A DNA stretch of 19,551 bases from Candidatus Fredericiella danica (GTDB taxonomy: Bacteria; Chloroflexota; Anaerolineae; Caldilineales; Caldilineaceae). Below, in pieces: positions 1 to 9,444 of the stretch. The translations under genes and the position numbers were made by a program. Each line of letters begins with the position of its first letter. The first letter of the stretch is position 1. The stretch lies in assembly GCA_016713335.1 (NCBI GenBank), contig JADJPH010000076.1, positions 1-19,551 of the forward strand. The letters are read 5' to 3'. The notes beneath the pieces were generated by a model. It saw only the letters and a list, made by a program, of their open reading frames with translations. It was not told the DNA's origin and searched no databases.

Positions 1-1510
1 GCGAGCCGGTCGTCGTGTCTGACATGCAGTATGCTGACGCCGAGCCCTGCTTCACTGCGGTGCGTGGTGGACAGCGCAGTTTTGTGGGGCGGGAAAAGAA
101 TTGCAGCGCGTGCTCAAACTCATCCGGGCCCCGCCGACCCCAGGCCTGGCCGGTCTCATCATTGGTGGCCCTGGCATTGGCAAAGACCAGCTTCTTGAAC
201 CAGATTGCGATCAATTGCCGCTGCAACGGGCGGCTGCCCCGGTACGGGATGTTGCGCCGTTTTCACCTCTTCTCCATGAACCCAGCCCCTTTTGTCACGA
301 CTGGATTGACCTTGCCGCCGACCGCAACGGGATTTGCCAGAAGTCTGAGCCCGACCAGACAAGACCGCGACCGCGAACCAGGCAGGCTGGCGTTGGGCGA
401 ATTGACCGCTCAGCTGGAAGAGATTCAGGCGCAGCTCCCAGCGGCAACGTTTGTGGTATTCCTCGATGGAAGTTCGACAAGATCTTCCGCACCGTTGCTC
501 TGATCTTGAGCAGCAAAGCGGATCCGCGACTCGATCAGCACGCTGGTTGAAAATGACCGGATCCACATCGTTTTTGTACTTTCCGTATTGCAGGGCTTCC
601 ACAATCCTATGCAAAGCCGTCTTGCCGCTGACGTCTTCACCCTCCACCCGCTGGCACGCACGGAAAGCGACAAGCTGGCGGAATTGCTGCGTAATGCCTA
701 CCTGTTGCCAACCACCGAAGAAGGCGCGTGGATCTATGACTACACCGGTGGCAATCACATACCTGACCCGCCTGCTGGTGGTCCAGGTAATCGTCGATCT
801 GGTAACCCGCCCCAACGGCGACGCCAAGAGTCCACGGCGTGCGCTTGGAACAGGCAGCTTGCCGCAGTGCAAAGCGACCGGAGCAATCACCTTTGCAAGG
901 CGTCTATGCCTGGTATCTGACGGATGATCAACGCTTCGTCCTGCGCAAACTGCGCGGCCAACGGCCAGCTTTTGCTTTCCCCCGATGAATTCGCCCGCCT
1001 GAAGTCCAAACACGAAGCCGCGATTCGTCAATTGACCAACCGCGATTACATGGCGGAGCAAACCGATGGCTCCTTCCGGATGCGCATCGGCTTCTTCTTT
1101 GACTGGCTCTATGCGTGGGAGGATTTTGACCGCGAACTGGAGCGGCAGGGTTCAGGAGAGACATCGTCTCGGCGGACGGACCCCTGAGATCGATGCCGGC
1201 GGCATCTGCATCGACGCCGTGGGGCTGCGGGTTTATGTCGAAGGGGCAGAAGGATCCATAAGCACCTGGCGGACCTCCCCTATCAGGCGCTTGTCCTGCT
1301 GGCGCTGACGGCTCAACACCGTGATTTCAAAGGATGACCTGGCGAGTGAACTCTGGCTGACGACGCTGACACCGCCGACGACCAACGGATTGCAACGGTG
1401 ATCAGCCGCCTTCGCCAGGCGCTGGGGAATCGTGACGAGAAATGCCTGCCAGACGCTGCATAGAAACAGGGTTACCGGCGCAACACCCGGTTCGTCTGGG
1501 CTCTTCTAAG
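1..1510 (+). pseudogene. AAA/STAND-type ATPase with C-terminal OmpR-type winged helix, frame broken, 5' end uncertain
   Basis: The protein is spread over all three forward frames. In order: FVGRE (about 81-95), LQRVLKLI (101-124), then Walker A GGPGIGK at 164-184, with TSFLNQ continuing in another frame. A Walker B-like FVVFLD lies near 450-468, followed in another frame by FDKIF. A middle segment is LARTESDKLAELLRNAY (about 650-700). Next come YAWYLTDDQRFVLRKL (about 904-950) and RDYMAEQTDGSFRMRIGFFF (about 1041-1102), the usual winged-helix tail of such ATPases. The last part, LPYQALVLLAL (about 1270-1310), ISKDDLASELW and VISRLRQALG (about 1398-1430), matches an OmpR/PhoB-type DNA-binding domain. 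Motifs and domain order are seen; an ATP-dependent signalling or regulatory role is inference. It may start upstream of the window. At least six frame changes make this either decayed or poorly sequenced. The AAA identification is firm; the boundaries are not. Confidence 0.6.
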
Positions 1511-1530
1511 AAGCCCAAAGGTGCTCCATA

Positions 1531-2710
1531 ATGTTCGAGCGTTCTAGAATCAAGTTCAGCGAAATTGTCTCACGCAATCCAACCTTACCTGGATCCGATT
1601 TCCGGGAAGGCCTCCGCGACTGCGACCGGCGAAAGGGATCAGTGAAGCGCAGCCTATCAGAACTGCTGGGTGACGAACCCTGTGCAGTCATTCTGCTGGG
1701 TGGACGCCGGGCAGGGGAAAACTTCTCAGATCAGGCACTTGCGTGCTCGCCTCGCGGGACGCAGGGCGGGTCCGATCGGATTCGTTGAGGATTCCGTGGG
1801 GCGGTATCCGCACCACGGCATCGAACTGGCGAGGATCCTGCTCTCCTCCGCATATGTGGGTCGGGCCGTGGCGCTGCAAGAGTCTGTTGGAACAAGCGCC
1901 CCTTGTGGAGCCCGCAACGCCCGACGCCTTCCTGGCTGCGCGGTGAGTTCCTGCTTGAACTCACGGCGGGCCGGCGCATCATTCTGGCGATCGATGAGTT
2001 TGATTCCATTCTCGTTGAGAGCATACAAGCCACACCAGTCACAGGGGCGAAGCAGAACAGATCGGTGACCTCATCAAGCCCTCGTCGGCGGCGCTTTTCC
2101 TTCGCTTCGCCTGCTCTTGTCGATGGCGGCGATCCCCGGCGCTGTGGGCGGTGAGGAATTGGCGAGACTCTTTGACCATTCGTTCGTGACCAGGCTGAAC
2201 TGCTTTCCAAAGGCTGACATGGACGACATGGTGCGGGATATCATCCAGCAGGACCAGCCCTGGCCAGCAGGATGACCTTGACCATCTTTCAACTCGCCGG
2301 TGGCTGGCCCTACTATGCCAAACTTCTGCTCAGGAGGCAGCGCCGGACCTGCCGCCAACCCCGACCAGGTGCAACGGGCAGTACAAGCCGCAACGGTACA
2401 TCACCACGGCGCCGGCCAGACGATCGCTGACTATCTATGACCTGCACTTTGATGAGGCGCAGAAACTGCTCATCCACTCGCTTCTGGCGCTGGCGCGGTA
2501 AGCCTTTAGATGCCGCAGAATGGGCAACCGCAAGCCCTGCACTGCAAAGTGCGGGCGCACCAGCTTGCCAGCAAAGGACATCGTCGACGTTGTATGTCGC
2601 GGATGGTGGCTGTCGTTTCCGTATTGGGCTGCTGGCGGCATGGTTCCGGGGTTGAGTCGCGATACGAGCTTGAACTTGAACGCCGGTTGGGTACGGCTTC
2701 CCGTTCGGCG
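1531..2710 (+). pseudogene. second AAA-type ATPase, frame broken
   Basis: The likely start is ATG 1531 (MFERSRIKFSEIVSRN). Walker A is split between frames: ILLGGRRAG (about 1689-1715) continues as GKTSQIRHLRARLAG in the next frame. FVEDSV and ELARILLSS follow, then the Walker B box IILAIDEFDSIL at about 1977-2012. A later run in another frame (2122-2274) reads MAAIPGAVGGEELARLFDHS and ends near RDIIQQDQPW. FQLAGGWPYYAKLLL (2287-2331) is the 'G-G-x-P-Y' element typical of this ATPase class. YVADGGCRFRIGLLAAWFRG (about 2596-2655) and YELELERRLG form the winged-helix tail, parallel to the tail of the upstream ATPase. The two proteins are therefore paralogues of like design. The catalytic motifs carry no damaging substitutions, so frame breaks without substitution decay are more like indel errors. 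Function is inferred only as NTP-dependent switch or regulator. Confidence 0.6.
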
Positions 2711-4625
2711 GTAATGCCCTGAACACCTGAAGAAGCCGATAGCTGGCGCATCGAAGACCAGGCGGGTAGATTGCACCATTTGCTATGCAAACCATCACGT
2801 TGGCGCCACCGAATTTCCTCCTTCTCCTGCGCTGAACAGGCGTTGGCTCGACCCGATGTGCGCCTTGACGACCTGGTTGCGGTATTGTTTACGAAGATAG
2901 CGATGCATCCAGGCGGCCTGCTGCACCACAACGCACCAGGCGCCCACTTCCGGCTGACGTGCTAGACGGTGGCTGGAGCGCAACCGTGCTTGCAACCGTT
3001 CAGCCCAGCGACTACTGCGCCCTTTGATGGCCCCGTCCTCACGCTGGCTGCAATCGACGCTCTGCTGGGCGATGTTCCATCGCACGGCACCTACTTCTTT
3101 TCCACTGGACCGGCTCTTATACCTCTTTGGAAACGACAGCGTCGGACACGGCTTGCGGACTACGATCTGCAACCCCGTTCGCACTATCCGGGAACGTTGG
3201 CGCACCCTGCGGAAGCCGAGAGGAAGCGCAGGCGGCTGCAACAACGGCAGAATCCGTCCAACTGAGTCTGCCACTGGCATACCACCACAACAGCACCATG
3301 AGACGGATCTGGTCGCCGCCGCCACGGGCTGACCCGGCTGGCAAGCTGGACAGTGTCGAGCAACTGGCGCACCGGTTTTTAATCGTCAGGCGCGACGCAA
3401 ACGACATTCAAAGCCTGGCTGCGCTTGGCGACCACGAATGGGTTGCGGGCTTCAAGGAGATGCCTCTATTGGTCCACGGCTGACTCGCCACCGAAGCGCG
3501 CTTGTTGTTTCGCCCTGCGCTCAGGGCGGTTCCACCACCGGGAGAGCGGATGCGCCGTGCCAGGTATGGCCTACCGCTGTTGGCATGCGTGGCATGAAAC
3601 GGGAGCGGCAAGTCCAGGAGGCGGCGTATTGCCCGCCCCGGCGGCGAGGGCCTGGCTGGAGGGTCGGGATGGCACCTTCGGTGGTCGCCATCGCTTCCCG
3701 ATGAGGACTTCGAAATCTTTGCCGATCAGGGCGTGGCGCGTTCCGGCAAACCGGACGGCAAATCCACCGCGCAAATCAATCGTTGACCGATCCACGTCAG
3801 CCTCAGCGTATGCAGTCGAATACAGCCGTCCCACGTGGCCCTATCTGGCCATCCCGGTCCTGGAGCGCCCTGTGCCGACGACGCGGCGTCGTCTTCGATT
3901 TCGGGCCAATCCTCTGGCAGGCTGAACGCGCCGAATCCAGCGCGTACGTTCTGACTGCTGTCGCGGACCTGCTCACCGCACCAACCGGTCCAGCTACGGC
4001 GAGGCAACACCCGGCGAGAGTGCGGATCTGGCACGGCGCGCTGCCACTCATCTACGGCCTGAGCAACCCGTGGGGGTGGCGGCAAGGCGCTATAGTCTCC
4101 TCGTCTCTGAGTGCTATGACCATCTCGACCGCTGCGCAGGCGGCTGGGCGAAACCGCGCAGGGCACACCGCTGGCCTTTACTACGCCGCTCTCCGGGCGT
4201 GGTATGGGTGTCCGTTCAGCGAGGAGTTGAAAGCAATCTTGCTTTCCAGCACGGTTGTAGATGAGTGGAAGCGTATCCTTCATGCTGATGTGCGAGGACA
4301 GCGGCATCAGTGGCGACCTGGCGCACGAGTGACGATTGCCGCCAGGTTTAAGGGGGCGGATCGGCTTAACTCAGGACGAGCAACCACTCCAACCCCGGGA
4401 ATCAAGGATAACTTCAGTGTTGCCCGAAATGCTGCCCGGTCTGGCCAAACACGGGAACTAGCGCCGATCCCTCGCAAGATGTTTGGCTACTGGTCGATGC
4501 GCTCATGGAAGCTGACCGGGATTGGCAACGGCGCCAGTCCACCGCCACCGAGCAGCGCCCGAATTCCGCCCGTCTGGATGAACTACAAAACTCGACAGAA
4601 GTGGCGGCGGCGGGCCTTTGCCCCC
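2711..4625 (+). other. unidentified region, probably broken coding sequence
   Basis: I do not recognise a protein here. Coding-like stretches occur in different forward frames and never join. Examples are MQTITLAPPNFLLLL from ATG 2784, DVRLDDLVAVLF (about 2857-2892), LDGGWSATVLATVQPSDYCA (about 2962-3021) and VLTLAAIDALLGDVPSH (about 3036-3087). Others are RFLIVRRDANDIQSLAALGD (about 3376-3435), FDFGPILWQAERAESSAYVL (about 3896-3955) and LVDALMEADRDWQRRQST (about 4491-4544). A frame of 283 codons (3783-4634) is the longest open stretch, but its composition shifts along its length, so it is unlikely to be one real protein throughout. Minus-strand open frames of 160-190 codons overlap but hold no motif I can name. 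By position between two AAA ATPases it may be an effector or sensor partner gene; that is inference only. Confidence 0.3.
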
Positions 4626-5060
4626 CTATCATGAGCTACAGGCGCTGCTCACCGGACTGAGAACAAAGGAGAGAGCAGGTCGGCGGCCACAGGCAGTCGG
4701 TGATCAACCGATCATCCGGATCGTCTTGCGCACCACCGAGGTTGAATTGGGCGGCAGACGACGATAGCCTTAAGGATCACAACAAGCGGCAATCCAAACG
4801 GCGGTAGCTTTGTCTGGAGCCTGCGCCGATTTACAAGTTTTAGACCTCGTGTCACCTTGCCAACACCGCAACCAATCGAGGATCGGCGGGCGAGCGACGC
4901 CTCTTCGACGTTCAAGCGCGGGCGTCGGCGCCGGCTCTCTGGTCCTGGTTTTTCCGGTTACCGCTATAAACGCGAAGGCCAGGGCGCCTCTTTACAGGGG
5001 CGAGCTGAACAACGCTGCAAACCCGCAACGAACAGCTTAGGGTGCGCATGCGGATCAATC
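4626..5060 (+). other. possible N-terminal part of the third ATPase protein, CHAT-like flavour
   Basis: The stretch YHELQALLTGLRTKERAG (about 4626-4680), then IIRIVLRTTEVELGG (about 4710-4755), is followed in other frames by LYRGELNNAA (about 4993-5025) and NEQLRVRMRIN (about 5028-5059). The pattern 'Ly-x-x-x-gel ... lRvRlrI' is what commonly precedes the 'LPWE' start of CHAT caspase-like domains. PFEV and then LDDPLQALSFF follow at about 5060-5103. The motif resemblance is weak, and no CHAT catalytic His or Cys box is visible. It may instead be a plain N-terminal extension of the ATPase that follows directly. Several frame changes prevent a firm join. Confidence 0.25.
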
Positions 5061-6282
5061 CCATTTGAGGTTGGACGACCCGTTGCAGGCGCTATCTTTC
5101 TTCAATCGGACCACGGAGATCAACCGGATTCGCAACGGCTGGCAAAGAGACACGCACCCGCTCGTGTTGCGCGGACCGCGACGCATTGGCAGAGTTCGTT
5201 GATGCGCAGAATCGTCGAATTGCTTCACCAGCCAGCCGATGCGAAAGCTATGACCTGCCGTCCGGAGTACAGGCGGCGCTACAATCTGCATCAGTGAAGC
5301 AGTCTGCCAGACGATGGATCGCTCGCTGCCACGGCCTTTCGAGGCGTTTCTAATAGCATCACGCGAAGACGTAATGCCGAAATCTGGCGATCAATGACGA
5401 GCCGATTACCGTGGCCTTTCATCGCGCTGGCTCCAATCCGGCTTACAACGCGTTTACCGAACAGGTGGATATCCTCTTGGATTAGGCCAAACGAGTATAC
5501 AGTCATGCTCCTGGATGAGTTGGACGAGGTCTTCCGTACCGATTCGCGCGATATTGCCATTCAACTCCGTAACATCATCGAGAGCGGGGCACTTGCGCAT
5601 CAGTTGGATCACCCGCCAGCGCGATGCTGGTCCAAAGCCTCCGTCGGTGAAGTATGGCTCACCCCGGTTCAACCTGCTGGAGCCAGTCAAGGAAATGCGC
5701 AACATGGATTGGGCGTCCGGCGCACCGGTTGGTCCTCAGACTTGAAGGAAGCGTGTCGGTTTTGACTGGACCTAGGAAGGGCTTTGATCCGGCGATCCTG
5801 GAATTGTCCGGCACCATACTGTACACTATGGGGGTGCGCACACCGACGGGCTAAACTTGGCATCCTGGGAGCACGATCGCGGGTGGAAACAGCGATATCG
5901 CGCTGCCGTCAAACAGTTGGTTGGGGAAATCTCCTTGACGGGACTTACCTGGGATTTGTCTGGAACGAAGCGCAGTGGTTGGGCAAGTTGATGCTGTGGC
6001 ACATCCTCAACGCTGCAAGACCCACTCGCCGTGGACCTGGAACGCCGTGTCCGCCAGTTGATGACCAAACAGGGCATGGCTTTTGAACAACGACTGCCTC
6101 ACGCAGCATTCGACGAACGGCTGGCATGGCTCACCGACATCGCGATCCGCGCTGGAAATCGACAGCGGCAATCACGTCATCTTCTCCATTCCCTAGTGAA
6201 GCGGTATCTGGAACGTGCCGGCGCGAACAGGGACTTTCTGCGGCGCGACGGCCGGCTCCTGGAAGCTGAACTGAAAGAGTAG
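5061..6282 (+). pseudogene. third AAA-type ATPase, frame broken, abuts hyfB
   Basis: FFNRTTEINRIRNGW (5098-5142) is the linker typical of AAA-like signalling ATPases. LVLRGPRRIG (about 5161-5190) starts the Walker A. The frame then breaks inside the lysine codon: one added A restores GKSSLMRRIVELLH (about 5188-5230). The middle segment reads INDEPITVAFHRAGSNPAY (about 5391-5447). Walker B is intact in VMLLDELDEVF (5503-5535), followed by RDIAIQLRNIIESGALA. The C-terminal part, VDLERRVRQLMTKQGMAFEQ (6030-6089), then VKRYLERAGANRDFLRRDGR, is in one frame to the TAG at 6280-6282. The hyfB start codon lies only three bases further on, so the two reading units could be translationally coupled. The family is clear from the two nucleotide-binding boxes; the role is not known. 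Regulation of the downstream complex is a guess from position. Confidence 0.6.
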
Positions 6283-6285
6283 GTC

Positions 6286-8459
6286 ATGAACTTACAACTT
6301 CCACACTCTGGGTGGCGAGCTGGTCACTGCTCTTTGGCGCCGGTGCCCTGGCGCCTCTGCTGGGTCGCTCCACGAGCGGCGAAGCGGGCGGGCGCGCCAC
6401 GAACATCGCCATTCTCTGTGCGCTCCTGGGAGTGTTGCCGGCGTCATTAGGGGCATTGGCCGCGCTCATCGATCTTGGCCTCTGGTCCACCACCATCACC
6501 CTTCACTCCTTTCCTTGGGTCGGTATGGTCCAGGGATATCTGCACGAGGTCAGTCTTCAGATCAAAGTCGATCCACTTTCCGCCGTCTTTGCGCTGCTGA
6601 TTGCGGCCTTTGCGGCGATTGTTTGGTCTGTTCCTTCGGCGCGCTGCGCCCCTACTATCGACGGCACCTGATCGCCTGTGCGTTCAATGTGTTCATCTGG
6701 GCAGCCCCTGTTGGTGGTGGTCGTCAACATCTCTTCTTTCTGATTGTGGCGTTGGAAGTCATGACGCTCGCCTTTGCCGGGCTCACGCTCTACAAACGAC
6801 TTCTATCAGGAGCCACAACCGCCGGGGCACGAGCCCGGACCAGAGGAACTGAAGGATGCCAGACTGGCGCCCACAGGTCTGCCTTGGTGTCAGTCATGTG
6901 AGTACCGCATTCCTGCTCCTGGCGATTTTGCTGCTGGTTGAAAGCAAGGCGAAGAGCTTTAGCCGACGAATGCCCAGGCCCGCGCCGATGACCGCCAATT
7001 AATCTTCCTGTTGGCGCTGGCCGGGCTGGGCATTCGGGCGGGTCTCACCCCAGCCCACTTTTGGGTGCCACTGGTCCACCCCTGTTCGCCCACCACGACC
7101 CATGCTTTCTCCCTGGGCATCGCGATCAAGGTCGCCATCTACTTAATGATCCGCTTCTTCTTCCAATTCTTGGAGCCGGAGGTGTGGTGGGGCTACCTGG
7201 TTCTTTTCCTGGGCGTGCTCACAGCCATCGTGAACGTTTGGTATGCCAGCGCCAGCCATGATCTAAAGAAAGCGTTGGCGTATCACAGCGTCGAAAACAT
7301 TGGCATCATGGTGGCCGGTGTTGGCGCCGCCCTCATTTACAGCGATGCGCCACTCTCGGGGCTGAGCATCCTGGCGCTGACCGCGGCCCTGCTGCATGTG
7401 CTCAACCATGCGGTATTTAAGGGTCTCCTCTATCTGGGAACCGGGTCGATCGAACGCCAGACCGACCGGATCGTCGACACGGACCGCCTCGGTGGCTTGC
7501 TCAGTATCTGGCCGTGGACAGGGCTGACCTTCCTGATCGGCGCCGTCGCCATTGCCGGTTTTCCGCCCTTCAACGGCTTTGTCAGCGAGTGGCTCACGTT
7601 GCAGGCGCTGCTAAAGGGAACGCAGGAACCGGCGCCCGGTTCATCGATGGGCGACCTCGCGTTGGTCGCAGGTACGATGGGCCTATTCGCAGCCTTTGCG
7701 TTGACGGCCTTCTGCTTTGTCAAAATCGCCGGTCTCGCGCTGCTCGGCATGCCGCGTGCAAAGCCGGAAGTGGTCGCGCATGGCGCCAAAAAGGGGACGT
7801 GCCGATCTTCATGCGGAGCATGATGGCGTTGCTTGCCGCGCTTTGCCTGCTGCTTGGGCTGTTTCCTGGGGTCGTCATCCACCTTCTGAAAAATGTCTCC
7901 GCGACCACCCTGGGTGACGGCGCCTTCGAGCCACTCATTCAATTCAGTTTTGGCTCCGAAAAAATGGTGGCGGTCGGGATGCAGTTGCCCACTGCCATGC
8001 CGGCGTACTTTCTGGTCGCCGTCGCCATCGGGATTTATTGCGGTGCTGATCAGCCGGGTACGGCTGAGAGGTAGACGGCAGACGCTTGAAGCGAAACCAT
8101 GGGCGTGTGGCACACCCTATTCCGCCGCCGAAATGCAGTACACAAGTGCGGCCCTTTCATTTCTGATTCGAGATCTCTTCGGTGCGGGCTGGGCGCCGCG
8201 CAAGAACCCGTCCGCTCCAGACTACCTGCCGGCAAAGTTGGTCATGTCGGAGGGGGCCGCAAATCGATCTCCCCGAGCACGCCAGGTCGTCATGGAAATC
8301 ACGCGGCTTGGCTATAACCAGTTTATTCACTGGCTGCGGCGCAGTTCGGTCTTCATTGAGACAACCTTTCAGAACGGCGACCTCAGGAGGTATCTCCTCT
8401 ACATATTGCTGGCAAACCTGGCGGCAATGTCGCTCTTTGCTTTGATGGCAGGGAACTGA
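6286..8459 (+). CDS. hyfB: HyfB-like antiporter-type membrane subunit (frameshifted)
   Basis: This is a polytopic proton/ion-translocating subunit of a Hyf/Hyc-type complex, related to NuoL/M/N and Mrp antiporters. ATG 6286 follows the ATPase stop, but the downstream frame opens at GTG 6312, so an early one-base error is likely. Helix-rich segments run through about six frame changes (near 6300, 6640, 6820, 6995, 7790 and 8040). Family motifs are seen: FFLIVALEVMTLAFAGL with the helix 5 glutamate, GIAIKVAIYL with a central lysine, HDLKKALAYHSVEN (7258-7299), HVLNHAVFKGLLYLGTGSI (about 7399-7455) and FPPFNGFVSEWL. The C-terminal WACGTPYSAAEMQYTSAA is typical of HyfB. The usual K-A-G of helix 7 reads R-A-G here (codon at 7035). 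Length is about 724 residues. The stop lies two bases before the hyfC ATG, so the genes form an operon. Confidence 0.85.
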
Positions 8460-8461
8460 TC

Positions 8462-9430
8462 ATGGCAGACACCTTTGGCCAAATCGCGGTTGGGCTACTA
8501 CAGGGCATTGTGATCTTACTCGGCGCGCCGCTGTTGGTTGGCATCCTGCAGTGGCTCAAAGAACGGCTCCAGTTGCGCCGGGGGCCCGGCCCGCTGCAGA
8601 TCTATCGCGATCTAGGCAAGCGCTGTGCCCGTCCTGCGATGCGCCCGACTAGCTCTGGCGTCACCGCAGTCACCCCCTATGTGCTCGTTGCCGCGTATGG
8701 GCTACTGGCCTTCATGGTGCCCGTCATTTCGCCCATGACACTGCTGCAAGGTGACTTCATCCTGGTGATCTATCTGCTTGGGTTGGCGCGCTTCATGCTC
8801 AGTCTCGCGGGGCTTGACGGCGGTGCACCGTTTGCCGGTCTTGGGGTAAGCCGGGAGATGTTCCTGCAATTCTTGACGGAGATTGGCTTTGGCCTGCTGG
8901 TAGTCGGGCTGGCCGTGCGGTGGGGCACAACCGATATGGCCGTTGTGTTCAAGCAACATTGGGATCTCGGGATCACCGCTTTCCTGGGGGAGCCGGAGCT
9001 TGTGGTTCTGGGGCTGGCGCTGTTCTGTCTGACCCTCCTCGAAGCCGAGCGTCTGCCGGTGGAGCATCCCGCAACCAACCTGGAATTGACACGGGCGCAG
9101 AGCAACATCACGTCGGAATTTTCCGGCCGCGACTATGAGTCGACGCTCTGGCCGGAGACAATTAAACTGGTGTTCCTCGTGATCCTGGCCGCTCAGTTGT
9201 TTGTGCCGATGCCCTACGCTGAGTTTCCACAACCGTGGATGACCGGTCCGCTGGTGCTGGTGGCTTCCATCGTTGGATTCCTGGTCCGGATCAGCCTGCT
9301 GATCGTGGGTCTGGCGGTTTGGGAAGTGATCCAGCCCAAGCAGCGGCTCCGGGCGGCGCCACGGATTGCGCTCATCTCAATGGTTTTTAGCACCGTCGCC
9401 ATCCTCTATACATTGGCATTCCCAGCGTGA
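8462..9430 (+). CDS. hyfC: HyfC/HycD-like NuoH-type membrane subunit
   Basis: An intact 322-residue frame, close to the usual length of about 310. This subunit anchors the hydrophilic arm to the membrane and corresponds to NuoH of complex I. About eight hydrophobic helices are visible, beginning with VGLLQGIVILLGAPLLVGIL. RRGPGPLQIYRD (about residues 39-50) is the family signature loop. The second signature loop reads ERLPVEHPATNLELTRAQ and then SEFSGRDYES (9047-9141). Its first half follows the Hyc/Hyf consensus (P-V-x-x-P-x-T-x-L-E-L-T). The segment where HycD has HEA and LEYSG differs, with an acidic position replaced by neutral residues. It starts two bases after hyfB and is followed after 14 bases by hyfE. 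It is one of only two long genes in the window without a frame break. Confidence 0.9.
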   Translation: MADTFGQIAVGLLQGIVILLGAPLLVGILQWLKERLQLRRGPGPLQIYRDLGKRCARPAMRPTSSGVTAVTPYVLVAAYGLLAFMVPVISPMTLLQGDFILVIYLLGLARFMLSLAGLDGGAPFAGLGVSREMFLQFLTEIGFGLLVVGLAVRWGTTDMAVVFKQHWDLGITAFLGEPELVVLGLALFCLTLLEAERLPVEHPATNLELTRAQSNITSEFSGRDYESTLWPETIKLVFLVILAAQLFVPMPYAEFPQPWMTGPLVLVASIVGFLVRISLLIVGLAVWEVIQPKQRLRAAPRIALISMVFSTVAILYTLAFPA

Positions 9431-9435
9431 GGAGG
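9431..9435 (+). promoter_or_regulatory. ribosome binding site of hyfE
   Basis: GGAGG directly after the hyfC stop codon, nine bases before ATG 9445. A full anti-16S match supports this start for hyfE and separate initiation within the operon. Confidence 0.7.
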
Positions 9436-9444
9436 TAGGGGAAG

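Noticed and set aside
3726..4307. Minus-strand open frame of 193 codons, with other long minus frames at 2795-3325 and 159-1061
   Set aside because: These have low-complexity, arginine/proline-rich translations without motifs, and overlap forward-strand segments that carry recognisable or coding-like residues. They are shadows of base composition.
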